This document shows, piece by piece, positions 15,001 to 22,956 of a stretch of DNA of 53,610 nt (the stretch's first letter is position 1; each line of letters begins with the position of its first letter). The DNA is from Clostridia bacterium. Its GTDB lineage: Bacteria; Bacillota; Clostridia; Lachnospirales; Bianqueaceae. The notes below the pieces were generated by a model, which ran no database searches, was not told the origin of the DNA, and saw nothing but the letters and a program-made list of their open reading frames with translations. The stretch covers positions 1-53,610 of the forward strand of contig CAAFMN010000033.1 in NCBI GenBank assembly GCA_900764045.1. The letters are read 5' to 3'. The translations under genes and the position numbers were made by a program.

Positions 15001-15717
15001 TTATTGTTCCAAGCCCATGACCTCATCCACCGGCAGAGAGAATACGATTCCATGCGCGTCGGTACGGCAGCCGCAGGCATCGCTGATAGCGGTCATCACG
15101 GCTGTCTTGTTTTCCTTCGGAGTAACGATCATGACAAATTCCTGCTCGGAGTGCAGGGGGGTTCCGAGAAACTGGCTGGCCTGTTCGGAATTCTTGCGAA
15201 GTCCGCGCAGAATCGTGCCGCCCTTGGCTCCGGCGGTACGTGCCGCTTCCATAACATCTTCACTGTATCCGCTGACAACCGATGTCCATATGATTGTGAA
15301 TTCTGATTTTTGCTGCATCTCTGACATATCTCTATCGATCCTTTCTTTGATTTTCTGTTCCAGAACCTCTCTGGTTTCGGCGTTGAGCACATCCAGAATC
15401 GCGTTTTGCAGGCCGGTCAACGGCACAGAAAAAGCAATTCCGCGTCCGCGTTGACGCACTTGGATCTGATGGCTCATCTGTTCAAATAGGGTATGGACCT
15501 GTGAGCGGGGCAGAACGCCGACGGTTACGATACGGAGCGTGCCGCTGAGACCGAAAATATCCAACATTTCTGAAGGAGCCGTGCCCTTGCCGCGGCACTG
15601 GTAAAAAATCGGTACATGCTGTTCCGTGAAGATTTCCTCGAGATTTTTCTCGTCCTCCGGACGGGTGATGGCCACGACAATGCGCGGAACCAACTGTTTT
15701 TTTTCTTCTGGGGTCAT
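15001..15717 (-). CDS. Tandem PII-like signalling protein partnered with DUF1538
   Basis: A 238-residue soluble protein made of two ferredoxin-like PII domains. The N-terminal domain (residues ~10-105) begins PRIVVAITRPEDEKNLEEI and is divergent. The C-terminal domain (~138-236) is clearer: SVVSGYSEDVMEAARTAGAK, GGTILRG, FVMIVTPKENKTAVMTAI and GIVFSLPVDEVMGL, which match PII-like proteins encoded next to DUF1538 transport-like proteins. Classical PII regulators bind ATP/ADP and 2-oxoglutarate and gate transporters by inserting the T-loop; whether this one does so is inference. Its start codon shares one base with the DUF1538 stop (TAATG), so the two are co-translated. Confidence 0.85.
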   Translation of the reverse strand: MTPEEKKQLVPRIVVAITRPEDEKNLEEIFTEQHVPIFYQCRGKGTAPSEMLDIFGLSGTLRIVTVGVLPRSQVHTLFEQMSHQIQVRQRGRGIAFSVPLTGLQNAILDVLNAETREVLEQKIKERIDRDMSEMQQKSEFTIIWTSVVSGYSEDVMEAARTAGAKGGTILRGLRKNSEQASQFLGTPLHSEQEFVMIVTPKENKTAVMTAISDACGCRTDAHGIVFSLPVDEVMGLEQ

Positions 15718-17234
15718 TATAGTTCCTCCTCTAAATCAACAATGGTATCATCCAGCAGCGGTTTTTCGGGAACGAGAACCGAAGACTTGGATTTGCGCAT
15801 ATACAGCAGTCCCATGACCTGAATAGCAATCAGAGGAGCCAATGCGACCAGCGCGACTACGCCGAACGCATCCATGACCACATTGCCGCCGATGGCCGTA
15901 CAGGCACCGATGGATAGGGGCAGCAGAAAGGTTGAAGTCATAGGTCCACTGGCGACACCGCCGGAGTCAAAAGCAATACCAACAAACACGGATGGGACGA
16001 TACGGCTAAGAACTAGAGCGATGCCATAGCCAGGGATCAGAATCCAGTAAATATTGATTCCCGTCAGAACGCGTACCATGGACAACGCGACAGCACAGGC
16101 AACACCGATGGATAGGGAGGTGTTCATCATTTTGTGAGAGATCATACCACCGGTCAGATCTTCGACCTGCTGGTTCAGAACCTGTACGGCAGGCTCTGCC
16201 TTGACGATATAATATCCGATGATAATACCGATGGGAACCAGAAGCCAGCGGTATGCGCCGGCAGCGAGACCCGTCCCCAAAAGGTTGCCGACGGGAGCAA
16301 ATCCCACATTCACACCGGTAAGGAACAGGATCAGACCGATTACGGTGTAGAGAAAACCAATACAGATTCGAAAGAACTGATGCTTACGGAAATTGTGGGT
16401 AGTCAGTTGAAAGATCAGGAAGACGCCAAAGACCGGAAGAAGGCTCACGGCCACTTCCTTGGAGTACTCAGGAAGCGCGACAAAGAACTGGTACACGGCG
16501 TCGTAGGTCGTATGGATACCCACAATATTCACGGTGGAATAGGTAGCTTCTGTAGGATGATAGAAGATTCCGAGAAGCAATACCATCATGATGGGACCAA
16601 CGCTGCCCAGAGCGACTAGACCGAAGCTGTCCCCGGTACTGTTAGGGTCGCTGCGTGTTGCGGCCAGACCAACGCCCAGAGCCATGATAAAGGGAACGGT
16701 CATAGGGCCGGTCGTGACGCCGCCGGCATCAAAGGCCACAGCGGTGAATTCAGAAGGAGTAAAGAAAGATAGCACAAATAAAAGAAGGTACAGAATAATC
16801 AACAGCTTGGATAGCTCTGTATGACAGCGGATACGCAGTACGGCAATGGCCAGAAAAATGCCGACGCCGACAGCGACCGTCCAGATCAGAACATTGTTCG
16901 GGATGGAAGCTACTTGATTGGCCAGCACCTGCAGGTCCGGCTCGGAGATGGTGATGATTGCACCTAGTAAAAAGCTGATGCCAAGTGCAAATATCAGGTA
17001 TTTACATTTGACCAGACGGTTTCCCACGCTTTGGCCCAGCGGTGTCATAGCCATCTCGGCGCCTAGCTGGAAGAAGCCCATGCCGACAATCAGCAGAAGC
17101 GCGCCGGTCAGGAAAAGCGCTACCGTACCGATTTCCATCGGCACCAGGGTGATGCTCAACAGAAGTACGATGACAGTGATCGGAAGCACGCTGCTAAGCG
17201 ACTCTTTGATCTTTTCTTTTAGTTTTTCATTCAT
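15717..17234 (-). CDS. DUF1538 membrane protein (two-repeat, transporter-like)
   Basis: A 505-residue integral membrane protein with roughly 12-14 hydrophobic segments built from two homologous halves. Each half contains the DUF1538 signature: FDAGGVTTGPMTVPFIMALG with DSFGLVAL in the first, and FDSGGVASGPMTSTFLLPLS with DAFGVVAL in the second. The paired D-[AS]-GGV-x2-GPMT motifs in broken hydrophobic stretches suggest re-entrant loops forming a substrate path, as in other two-repeat transporters. The substrate is unknown. The C-terminal tail is acidic. Start at 17234 behind AAGGGG. It is coupled to the tandem PII protein, which implies regulation by that protein. Confidence 0.88.
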   Translation of the reverse strand: MNEKLKEKIKESLSSVLPITVIVLLLSITLVPMEIGTVALFLTGALLLIVGMGFFQLGAEMAMTPLGQSVGNRLVKCKYLIFALGISFLLGAIITISEPDLQVLANQVASIPNNVLIWTVAVGVGIFLAIAVLRIRCHTELSKLLIILYLLLFVLSFFTPSEFTAVAFDAGGVTTGPMTVPFIMALGVGLAATRSDPNSTGDSFGLVALGSVGPIMMVLLLGIFYHPTEATYSTVNIVGIHTTYDAVYQFFVALPEYSKEVAVSLLPVFGVFLIFQLTTHNFRKHQFFRICIGFLYTVIGLILFLTGVNVGFAPVGNLLGTGLAAGAYRWLLVPIGIIIGYYIVKAEPAVQVLNQQVEDLTGGMISHKMMNTSLSIGVACAVALSMVRVLTGINIYWILIPGYGIALVLSRIVPSVFVGIAFDSGGVASGPMTSTFLLPLSIGACTAIGGNVVMDAFGVVALVALAPLIAIQVMGLLYMRKSKSSVLVPEKPLLDDTIVDLEEEL

Positions 17235-17292
17235 AACGATCTTATCGCCCCTTTCTTACTCTTACTCTTGCTATATATATTCTGATAGAATA

Positions 17293-17321
17293 ATTATAAA
17301 AGAAAAGATCATGGAAAGCAA
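17293..17321 (-). promoter_or_regulatory. Promoter for the DUF1538-PII operon
   Basis: Minus-strand TTGCTT and TATAAT with a 17-base spacer, 58 bases upstream of the DUF1538 start. No riboswitch fold is evident in the leader. Confidence 0.65.
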
Positions 17322-17396
17322 GAAAAAATTGCAGAATCGCTGGATTTTTTGCATAGAACTGCAATGTGTGCAGATATACATGACGTTGATTGGAAA

Positions 17397-17435
17397 CAAA
17401 AAACAGCCCTGCGATTTTGGTGTTCGCAGGGCTGT
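17397..17435 (-). terminator. Intrinsic terminator after hppA
   Basis: Minus-strand ACAGCCCTGCGA pairs perfectly with TCGCAGGGCTGT and is followed by a run of T residues. Confidence 0.9.
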
Positions 17436-17454
17436 TGTCCGTTCGAAAAATGAA

Positions 17455-19569
17455 TTACTTCAGCAGTGTAAAATGAGAGAAGACGCTGACCAGCGTATTC
17501 GCGATGGTGGACATGGTCTTGATGAAGATGTCCAGCGCGACGCCGACGACGTCCTTACGGGTATCGCCGACGGTATCGCCGGTAACAGCTGCCTTGTGGG
17601 CCGGTGATTTTTTGCCGTGGCCTTCCAGGAAGCCGCCCTCAATGTACTTTTTCGCGTTATCAAACGCGCCGCCGGAGTTGCCCATGAAGATAGCACGCGG
17701 AATCGCTACGATCGTAGCGCCGACCAGCAGGCCGCCGACAAATTGTACGCCGAAGACGAAGCCGCCGATAACGGGGATGAGCAGCGCCAGTACGGACGGA
17801 ATCAGCATCCTGCGCAGTGCTTCCTGCGTGGCCATTTTGATCATGCGGTTATAATCCGGCTTTACGGTGCCTTCCAATACGCCGGGGATGGACAGCAGAC
17901 GGTCGCCCTCGTCAGCCATCAGGCGGGCGGCATCGATTGTGTTGTCAGTTAGCATAGCGGCAAAGTATTCAACCAGCGCGCCGCCGATGATACCGCCGGC
18001 TACGGTGATATAGGACGCGAAGTCCAGTACGCCGGACAGACCCTCGGCGCCGTTTACGAAGGATACGATCAGAGATACGGTAGCGAAAGCGGCGGAACCG
18101 ATGGCAAAGCCCTTGCCGATGGCAGCCGTGGTATTGCCTACAGCGTCCAGCTTATCTGTGATCACACGGATATCCGCGGGCAGATGGCAGGATTCTGCCA
18201 GACCGCCGGCATTGTCAGCGATAGGACCAAAGGCATCGATGGAAACAGTCGCGCCTACGAAGGACAGCATACCCAGAGCGGAAATAGCGATACCGTAGGT
18301 GCCGCAAAGGAAACCGGACAGGAACAGGGCCACACCGATAATCAGAATCGGGGCCAGGCAGGAACGGGAGCCGATCGCGTCACCCTTCGTGATAACGAAA
18401 GCCTCGCCCTCTGTCGCCATCTCTGCCAAACGGCGGGTAGGCTTGTAGTCTGTGCTGGTATAGTATTCGGTGATTGTACCGATCGCGATACCGCTGACAA
18501 TACCCATTACACTGGATACCCACGGAGAAAGCCAGCCAAGCTTGAAGCCTGCGGATTTCAGAACCTCGGCGTCGATCGTGCCGAACATGTAATAAGAAAT
18601 AGCCAGACTCAGACCCACGGTGATGCCGGCCGAGATCCAGGTGGCCAGATTCAGCTCACGGGAAGGATTGTCGCCCATCTTACGGATGGCGGCAAAGCCA
18701 AGACCCAGCAGACAGCCCAAGAGACCAACACCGGCCAAAAGAACCGGGAAGATCAGAGCGTTGTTGAAAAGATCCGGGATGTTGCCCAGTGTAAAGGAAG
18801 CGATCATCATGGAAGCGGACATTGTAGCGACAAAGCTCTCCAGAAGGTCGGAGCAGTTGCCCGCGATATCGTTAACGTTGTCGCCGATAAAGTCAGCGAT
18901 AACATTGGGAACACGGCTGTCATCCTCAGGCATATCGTGACGCAGCTTCGCCAGAATGTCGGAGGAAATGTCGGCTGCCTTAGTGTAGTTGCCGCCGGCA
19001 ACACGGTTGAACATGGCAACCAGAGAGCAGCCCAGAGAATAAGTAGAGATTCTCATGATGGAAGCGTTGCAGGACAGGTTGGCGATCAGGCCGTGTCCTG
19101 TACTCTGCGTGTCCGGCTGTCCCCAGATCAGAAGGACAATGATAAAGCCGAGCATACCAAAGGCCTGAACGCTCAGACCGCTGATGCTGCCGCCGCACAG
19201 TGCTACCTTGACGGTCTCTCCGATGGAACGGGAGGTCCGCGCCTTATTGGCGGTGCGCACATTGGCGTAAGTCGCGCTGCGCATACCCAGAATGCAGACG
19301 GCACTGCTCATGCAGGCGCCCAAGAGGAAGGTAAGACCGCTGAACGACTCAATAAAAAGGGAAAAAACAAGAGCCAGAACCAAAACCACGATTGTTACGG
19401 TTTTGAATTCCGTTTTCAGGAACATGGAAGCACCACTGCGAATGATGCCTGCCATTTCCTTCATTTCATCCGTACCCTCATCCATCTTCTTCACACGAAT
19501 AAAGTTGAAGAGAACATAGAGGAGGGCCAGGATGATGATTCCAAGTACTATCCAATACTCACGAATCAT
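17455..19569 (-). CDS. hppA: Membrane-bound ion-translocating pyrophosphatase, divergent
   Basis: A ~704-residue integral membrane protein that should couple hydrolysis of pyrophosphate to pumping of Na+ or H+. Conserved parts are GGNYTKAADISSDILAK, VIADFIGDNVNDIAG (D-x3-D-x3-D kept), FGPIADNAGGLAE, GNTTAAIGKGFAIGSAA, SGGAFDNAKKYIE and GDTVGDTRKD. Alanine after GNTTA, instead of lysine, is the mark of the K+-dependent class, which contains the Na+ pumps. Several positions depart from consensus: the DX7KXE motif ends in Arg instead of Glu (AKLR), and GMGADL is NCSDL. It could be a divergent subfamily or have altered activity. The ATG at 19569 fits the GAAGGTG site better than the GTG at 19578. 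Monocistronic, with its own promoter and terminator. Confidence 0.93.
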   Translation of the reverse strand: MIREYWIVLGIIILALLYVLFNFIRVKKMDEGTDEMKEMAGIIRSGASMFLKTEFKTVTIVVLVLALVFSLFIESFSGLTFLLGACMSSAVCILGMRSATYANVRTANKARTSRSIGETVKVALCGGSISGLSVQAFGMLGFIIVLLIWGQPDTQSTGHGLIANLSCNASIMRISTYSLGCSLVAMFNRVAGGNYTKAADISSDILAKLRHDMPEDDSRVPNVIADFIGDNVNDIAGNCSDLLESFVATMSASMMIASFTLGNIPDLFNNALIFPVLLAGVGLLGCLLGLGFAAIRKMGDNPSRELNLATWISAGITVGLSLAISYYMFGTIDAEVLKSAGFKLGWLSPWVSSVMGIVSGIAIGTITEYYTSTDYKPTRRLAEMATEGEAFVITKGDAIGSRSCLAPILIIGVALFLSGFLCGTYGIAISALGMLSFVGATVSIDAFGPIADNAGGLAESCHLPADIRVITDKLDAVGNTTAAIGKGFAIGSAAFATVSLIVSFVNGAEGLSGVLDFASYITVAGGIIGGALVEYFAAMLTDNTIDAARLMADEGDRLLSIPGVLEGTVKPDYNRMIKMATQEALRRMLIPSVLALLIPVIGGFVFGVQFVGGLLVGATIVAIPRAIFMGNSGGAFDNAKKYIEGGFLEGHGKKSPAHKAAVTGDTVGDTRKDVVGVALDIFIKTMSTIANTLVSVFSHFTLLK

Positions 19570-19640
19570 GTATGACACCTTCTTTCATAAAAATAAGTGT
19601 GTGAGCGGACTAGAACCACATATCCACCCATTCTATTTAG

Positions 19641-19669
19641 AAAATACAACAAACTATACGAAATGTCAA
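19641..19669 (-). promoter_or_regulatory. Promoter for hppA
   Basis: Minus-strand TTGACA and TATTTT with a 17-base spacer, about 70 bases before the start codon. Confidence 0.7.
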
Positions 19670-19805
19670 TAATAATTGGCATTTCAGCGCAAAAACAAGC
19701 GAATTCGACAAAAAGAGTAAGAATGCTTTGGAAAAAATAAACAAATGGATTGGGTGGAGGATGGACGAGAAATAAAAAGTGACCTGTGGTCATTCAAAAA
19801 ATGGC

Positions 19806-19834
19806 TTGACGTTTTCTGAAGGAGTGCTTATAAT
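19806..19834 (+). promoter_or_regulatory. Promoter for the alkyltransferase/transaminase/GH28 genes
   Basis: TTGACG and TATAAT with a 17-base spacer, 32 bases before the first start codon. The three genes that follow are separated by 13-14 bases and end at a terminator near 22597. Confidence 0.8.
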
Positions 19835-19866
19835 GGGGATACCAGGAGAGGAGCGGCAAAACGGCG

Positions 19867-20172
19867 ATGGAAGAACGGCTGATCTATGAGATTTTGTCAG
19901 TGGTGGAGGAAATCCCGGAAGGCAGGGTTGCCACATATGGACAGATCGCGTATTTGGTGGGCAGGGAGAAGAACGCGCGGCTGGTGGGACGGATTCTCAG
20001 CAGAGCACATTTTTATGGAGAGTATCCCTGCCATCGGGTGGTGAACAGTACGGGCCGCCTTGTGCCGGGATGGACGGAGCAAGGAGAGCTTCTCAGACAG
20101 GAAGGCGTTATACTGAAGGATGACGCGCATGTGGATCTGAAAAAGTACCGGTGGGAACCGGGAGAATCCTAA
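19867..20172 (+). CDS. MGMT family (alkylguanine transferase-like) protein
   Basis: A 101-residue protein equal to the DNA-binding domain of O6-alkylguanine-DNA alkyltransferases, without the N-terminal domain. It shows the helix-turn-helix region IPEGRVATYGQIAYLVG and the active-site motif PCHRVVN. The cysteine is present, whereas alkyltransferase-like (ATL) proteins that only flag damage have tryptophan there. It could therefore remove alkyl groups, although single-domain forms are often annotated simply as MGMT family. It starts at the ATG behind GAGGAG and is the first gene of a run with the transaminase and GH28 genes, with no obvious functional link to them. Confidence 0.9.
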   Translation: MEERLIYEILSVVEEIPEGRVATYGQIAYLVGREKNARLVGRILSRAHFYGEYPCHRVVNSTGRLVPGWTEQGELLRQEGVILKDDAHVDLKKYRWEPGES

Positions 20173-20185
20173 GGAGGAAAAGGAC

Positions 20186-21046
20186 ATGAAGAGTCTTGGA
20201 TATTATAATGGCGTATACGGACCGTTGGAGGAGATGACGGTTCCGATGAATGATCGGGCAGTGTATTTTGGAGACGGAGTCTATGAGGCGATACTTGTAC
20301 AAAACCGTGTAATCTTTTCGTTGGAGGAACATCTGGACCGTTTCTGGAGGAGCTTTCAGGCCCTTCGGATCCCGTTTACGATGAGCCGTGAAGAGCTGAA
20401 AAAGGAATTGTACGGCATGGTGGATCGGATGGAGACAGATGAGCCGCTGCTGTTGTATTGGCAGACCAGCCGCGGAACGGCGCCGAGATCGCATCTGTTT
20501 CCTAAGGAGGGAACAGCCAATCTGATGATCACCCTGAAGCCGATTCGGCTGAAGAATATGGAGACATTCCGGCACAGGCTGATTACCTTGGAGGATACCC
20601 GTTTCCTGCACTGTGATATCAAGACGCTGAATCTGATCCCCAGTGTCATGGCCGCGCAGACCGCGGAGGAGGCAGGGTGTACTGAAGCGGTGCTGCACCG
20701 GGGAGATCGTGTAACAGAAGGCGCGCACAGTAATGTGTTGATTATTAAGGATGGTGTTTTGAAGACGGCGCCCTGTGACAACCTGATCCTGCCGGGGATT
20801 ACCCGGATGCATGTGCTGCAGTTGGCGAAACAGTGCGGTATTCCGGTAGAGGAAAAACCATTTACGGTAGCGGAATTAAAGGATGCGGACGAGATTCTGG
20901 TGACTAGTTCCAGCGCCCTTTGCCTGCGGGCGGAGAGCGTCGATGGGCAAGCGGTCCGCCAGAGTGCGTCGGAACTGGTGCGGCAGCTCCAGAGAGCGTA
21001 TCAGGAAAAGTTTGAGAGAGAGACGGCAGGCAGCCTGAGAAGATAA
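20186..21046 (+). CDS. dat: D-amino acid aminotransferase (class IV)
   Basis: A 286-residue PLP fold-type IV enzyme. MNDRAVYFGDGVYEAI, YWQTSRGTAPRSHLFP and the PLP lysine in HCDIKTLNLIPSVMA match Bacillus D-amino acid transaminase, as do GCTEAVLHRGDRVTEGAHSN and EILVTSSSA. It would interconvert D-alanine and D-glutamate with their keto acids, supplying D-amino acids for peptidoglycan. The sequence is clearly different from the ilvE product at 11.3 kb. Strong AAGGAGG site 8 bases before the ATG. It lies between the MGMT gene and GH28 on one probable transcript. Confidence 0.88.
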   Translation: MKSLGYYNGVYGPLEEMTVPMNDRAVYFGDGVYEAILVQNRVIFSLEEHLDRFWRSFQALRIPFTMSREELKKELYGMVDRMETDEPLLLYWQTSRGTAPRSHLFPKEGTANLMITLKPIRLKNMETFRHRLITLEDTRFLHCDIKTLNLIPSVMAAQTAEEAGCTEAVLHRGDRVTEGAHSNVLIIKDGVLKTAPCDNLILPGITRMHVLQLAKQCGIPVEEKPFTVAELKDADEILVTSSSALCLRAESVDGQAVRQSASELVRQLQRAYQEKFERETAGSLRR

Positions 21047-21060
21047 GGAAAGAGCAGAAT

Positions 21061-22530
21061 ATGAACAGACTTCGGTTAAAAGTTCCGTTCCGAACGGCGG
21101 ACAGTGTGGTTTTGGTGTGGGATAAGCAGGCACCGGATATCCGTTATGATATCGAGGTGAATGGGGAATTCAGGGAAAGCTGTGCTTGTACGGATGATAC
21201 GGTGACCGATCTGGAACCGGATACGGAATATGCATTCACTGTCCGTACGGGCAACCTGTCGGAGACGGTGCGGGTGCGGACCGGACAGAGGAGCAAGGTG
21301 CTGGATGTGACGGATTTCGGAGCCAGAGACGGAGAAATGTGTACGGAAGCGCTGCAGCGCGCGATTGATCTATGCCCTGTGAATGGAGAAGTGCGGATTC
21401 CGACGGGAACCTATCAGAGCGGGGCGCTGTATCTGAAGAGCCATATGACGCTGCGTCTGGAAAAAGGAGCGGTCCTTCTGGGAAGTCCCAAAGCGGCAGA
21501 TTATTCCGTACGCCTCTCATACTTTGAGGGGAGAGAGGAATATTGCTATTCCAGTCTAATCCATGCGGAGGATCCAAACGGCGGCAGACTGGAGGATATC
21601 GCGATCATCGGAGAAGGAACGATCGATGCCAACGGGAGCGCGCTGATGAAGGAGGAGCTTGCGGAAGGCAAGGCAGCCAGAGGACGCGCGATCTGCGCGG
21701 TACGGGTGGACGGTCTGTATCTGAACGGAATCACGGTGTGTCAGTCGCCGGCGTGGTGTGTCCATACAGTATATTGCAATAACGTAACGATGAATCAGAT
21801 TACGGTGCGGACCAAGTATGACGCACAGGGCAGACCTTATGAGGGGATCTATAACGGCGATGGTATCGACCCGGATTCCTGCAGGGATGTCTGGATCATA
21901 CATTCTGTAATTGCCAGCCAGGATGATTGCATCGCTATCAAGTCGGGCCGGGATGCGGAAGGACGGCGTGTCGGTATCCCGTCAGAGAATATCCGGATCA
22001 GCAACTGCCGCTTTTTGAGCGGGTTTGGCGTTGCGGTGGGGAGCGAGATGTCCGGAGGCGTCCGGCATGTGCTGGTACAGGATTGTACGTTTACCGATAC
22101 TTTCAGTGTGGCCAGTGTAAAGAACCGGCGCGGCCGGGGCAACTGTATCGAAGATGTTCTCTATGAGGATTTGGTATTTGTCAATACCAAGACAGATCAG
22201 CAGGATACCAAGTGGTTCCGGGGCGGGATCTATGTGGATCAGTTCTACGGCTGCGAGCCCTTTGATGACGCGGCGGAAGAAGAGGTGGATGAGGGAACGC
22301 CGGTAATTCGAAATATCACGTTCCGCAATATTCAGGCGGACACAGTGGTCAGCTCGGCAATCTATCTGGTGGGACTGCCGGAACAGCCGCTGGAAAATAT
22401 CCGGCTGGAAAACGTACAGGCCTCCGGACGCTGGGGAATGCGCGCCGTGAATATTCGGGGACTGGTAATGGAGAATACAAGCGTCACCGCGCGGGAGGGA
22501 GAGACCTTCCGAATGGATCGAGTCGAATAA
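21061..22530 (+). CDS. Glycoside hydrolase family 28 (polygalacturonase-like), cytosolic
   Basis: A 489-residue protein with an N-terminal fibronectin-III-like segment (residues ~1-78, with LEPDTEYAFTVRTG) followed by a right-handed beta-helix GH28 domain. The start of the helix is KVLDVTDFGARDGEMCTEAL. Catalytic-region motifs are NGDGIDPDSC (Asn265, Asp267), SQDDCIAIKSG (Asp288 and Asp289), GFGVAVGSEMSGGV and VKNRRGRG. There is no signal peptide, so it probably acts on imported galacturonate-containing oligosaccharides, removing units from an end. This fits a pectin-derived diet together with the gluconate dehydrogenase. The exact substrate (homogalacturonan or rhamnogalacturonan fragments) is not resolved. 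Confidence 0.92.
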   Translation: MNRLRLKVPFRTADSVVLVWDKQAPDIRYDIEVNGEFRESCACTDDTVTDLEPDTEYAFTVRTGNLSETVRVRTGQRSKVLDVTDFGARDGEMCTEALQRAIDLCPVNGEVRIPTGTYQSGALYLKSHMTLRLEKGAVLLGSPKAADYSVRLSYFEGREEYCYSSLIHAEDPNGGRLEDIAIIGEGTIDANGSALMKEELAEGKAARGRAICAVRVDGLYLNGITVCQSPAWCVHTVYCNNVTMNQITVRTKYDAQGRPYEGIYNGDGIDPDSCRDVWIIHSVIASQDDCIAIKSGRDAEGRRVGIPSENIRISNCRFLSGFGVAVGSEMSGGVRHVLVQDCTFTDTFSVASVKNRRGRGNCIEDVLYEDLVFVNTKTDQQDTKWFRGGIYVDQFYGCEPFDDAAEEEVDEGTPVIRNITFRNIQADTVVSSAIYLVGLPEQPLENIRLENVQASGRWGMRAVNIRGLVMENTSVTAREGETFRMDRVE

Positions 22531-22549
22531 AAATGAAACATACAAAAAA

Positions 22550-22597
22550 CAGCACCGGCGATTGGTTCGATGAAACCAATGTCGGTGCTGCTTTTTG
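22550..22597 (+). terminator. Intrinsic terminator after GH28
   Basis: AGCACCGGC and GTCGGTGCT form an outer stem, ATTGG and CCAAT an inner stem, followed by GCTTTTTG. It may act on both strands. Confidence 0.85.
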
Positions 22598-22613
22598 TAT
22601 CTGCAGGAAATGT

Positions 22614-22850
22614 TTAATTCCTGAAATATTTCAGTATGGATAAAAGGATTCCGAGTGTGCAATATACGTTAACGACCCAGCGGGCAGCACTGAAGATCAA
22701 ACCGAACAGCGGAAGCCAGGTGAAAAGACCGAGGATCAGATGCGGAACGGCAGCGCATACGATATAGATCAGGAGAGACGTCAGAAGGGACATGGTATCC
22801 TGGTATTTGGCAATCGTGCTGATAGGAAATAGTTTATCATATTGATTCAT
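22614..22850 (-). CDS. Small two-helix membrane protein, unknown
   Basis: A 78-residue protein starting MNQYDKLFPISTIAKYQD behind GAAAGGAG. Two hydrophobic stretches follow, residues ~20-46 (rich in L, I, V and A) and ~46-74, with a charged end KYFRN. I do not recognise a family. It sits alone on the minus strand between the GH28 terminator and the double subtilase gene. The good ribosome binding site and the amphipathic N-terminus support it as real. Confidence 0.7.
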   Translation of the reverse strand: MNQYDKLFPISTIAKYQDTMSLLTSLLIYIVCAAVPHLILGLFTWLPLFGLIFSAARWVVNVYCTLGILLSILKYFRN

Positions 22851-22956
22851 GGAAAAGCTCCTTTCTCGAAAAGTATAATCTAAAAATATCATGGAAGAGG
22901 GAAGATGTCAAGTTTAGCAGCATATAACTAGGGAAAGACAGTCAAAGAGGAAACGT

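Noticed and set aside
18184..19575. 463-codon open frame on the plus strand opposite hppA
   Set aside because: It is the antisense of a well-supported pyrophosphatase, has no ribosome binding site, and its Gly/Gln/Asn/Asp-rich composition is what the hppA codons give when read backwards.
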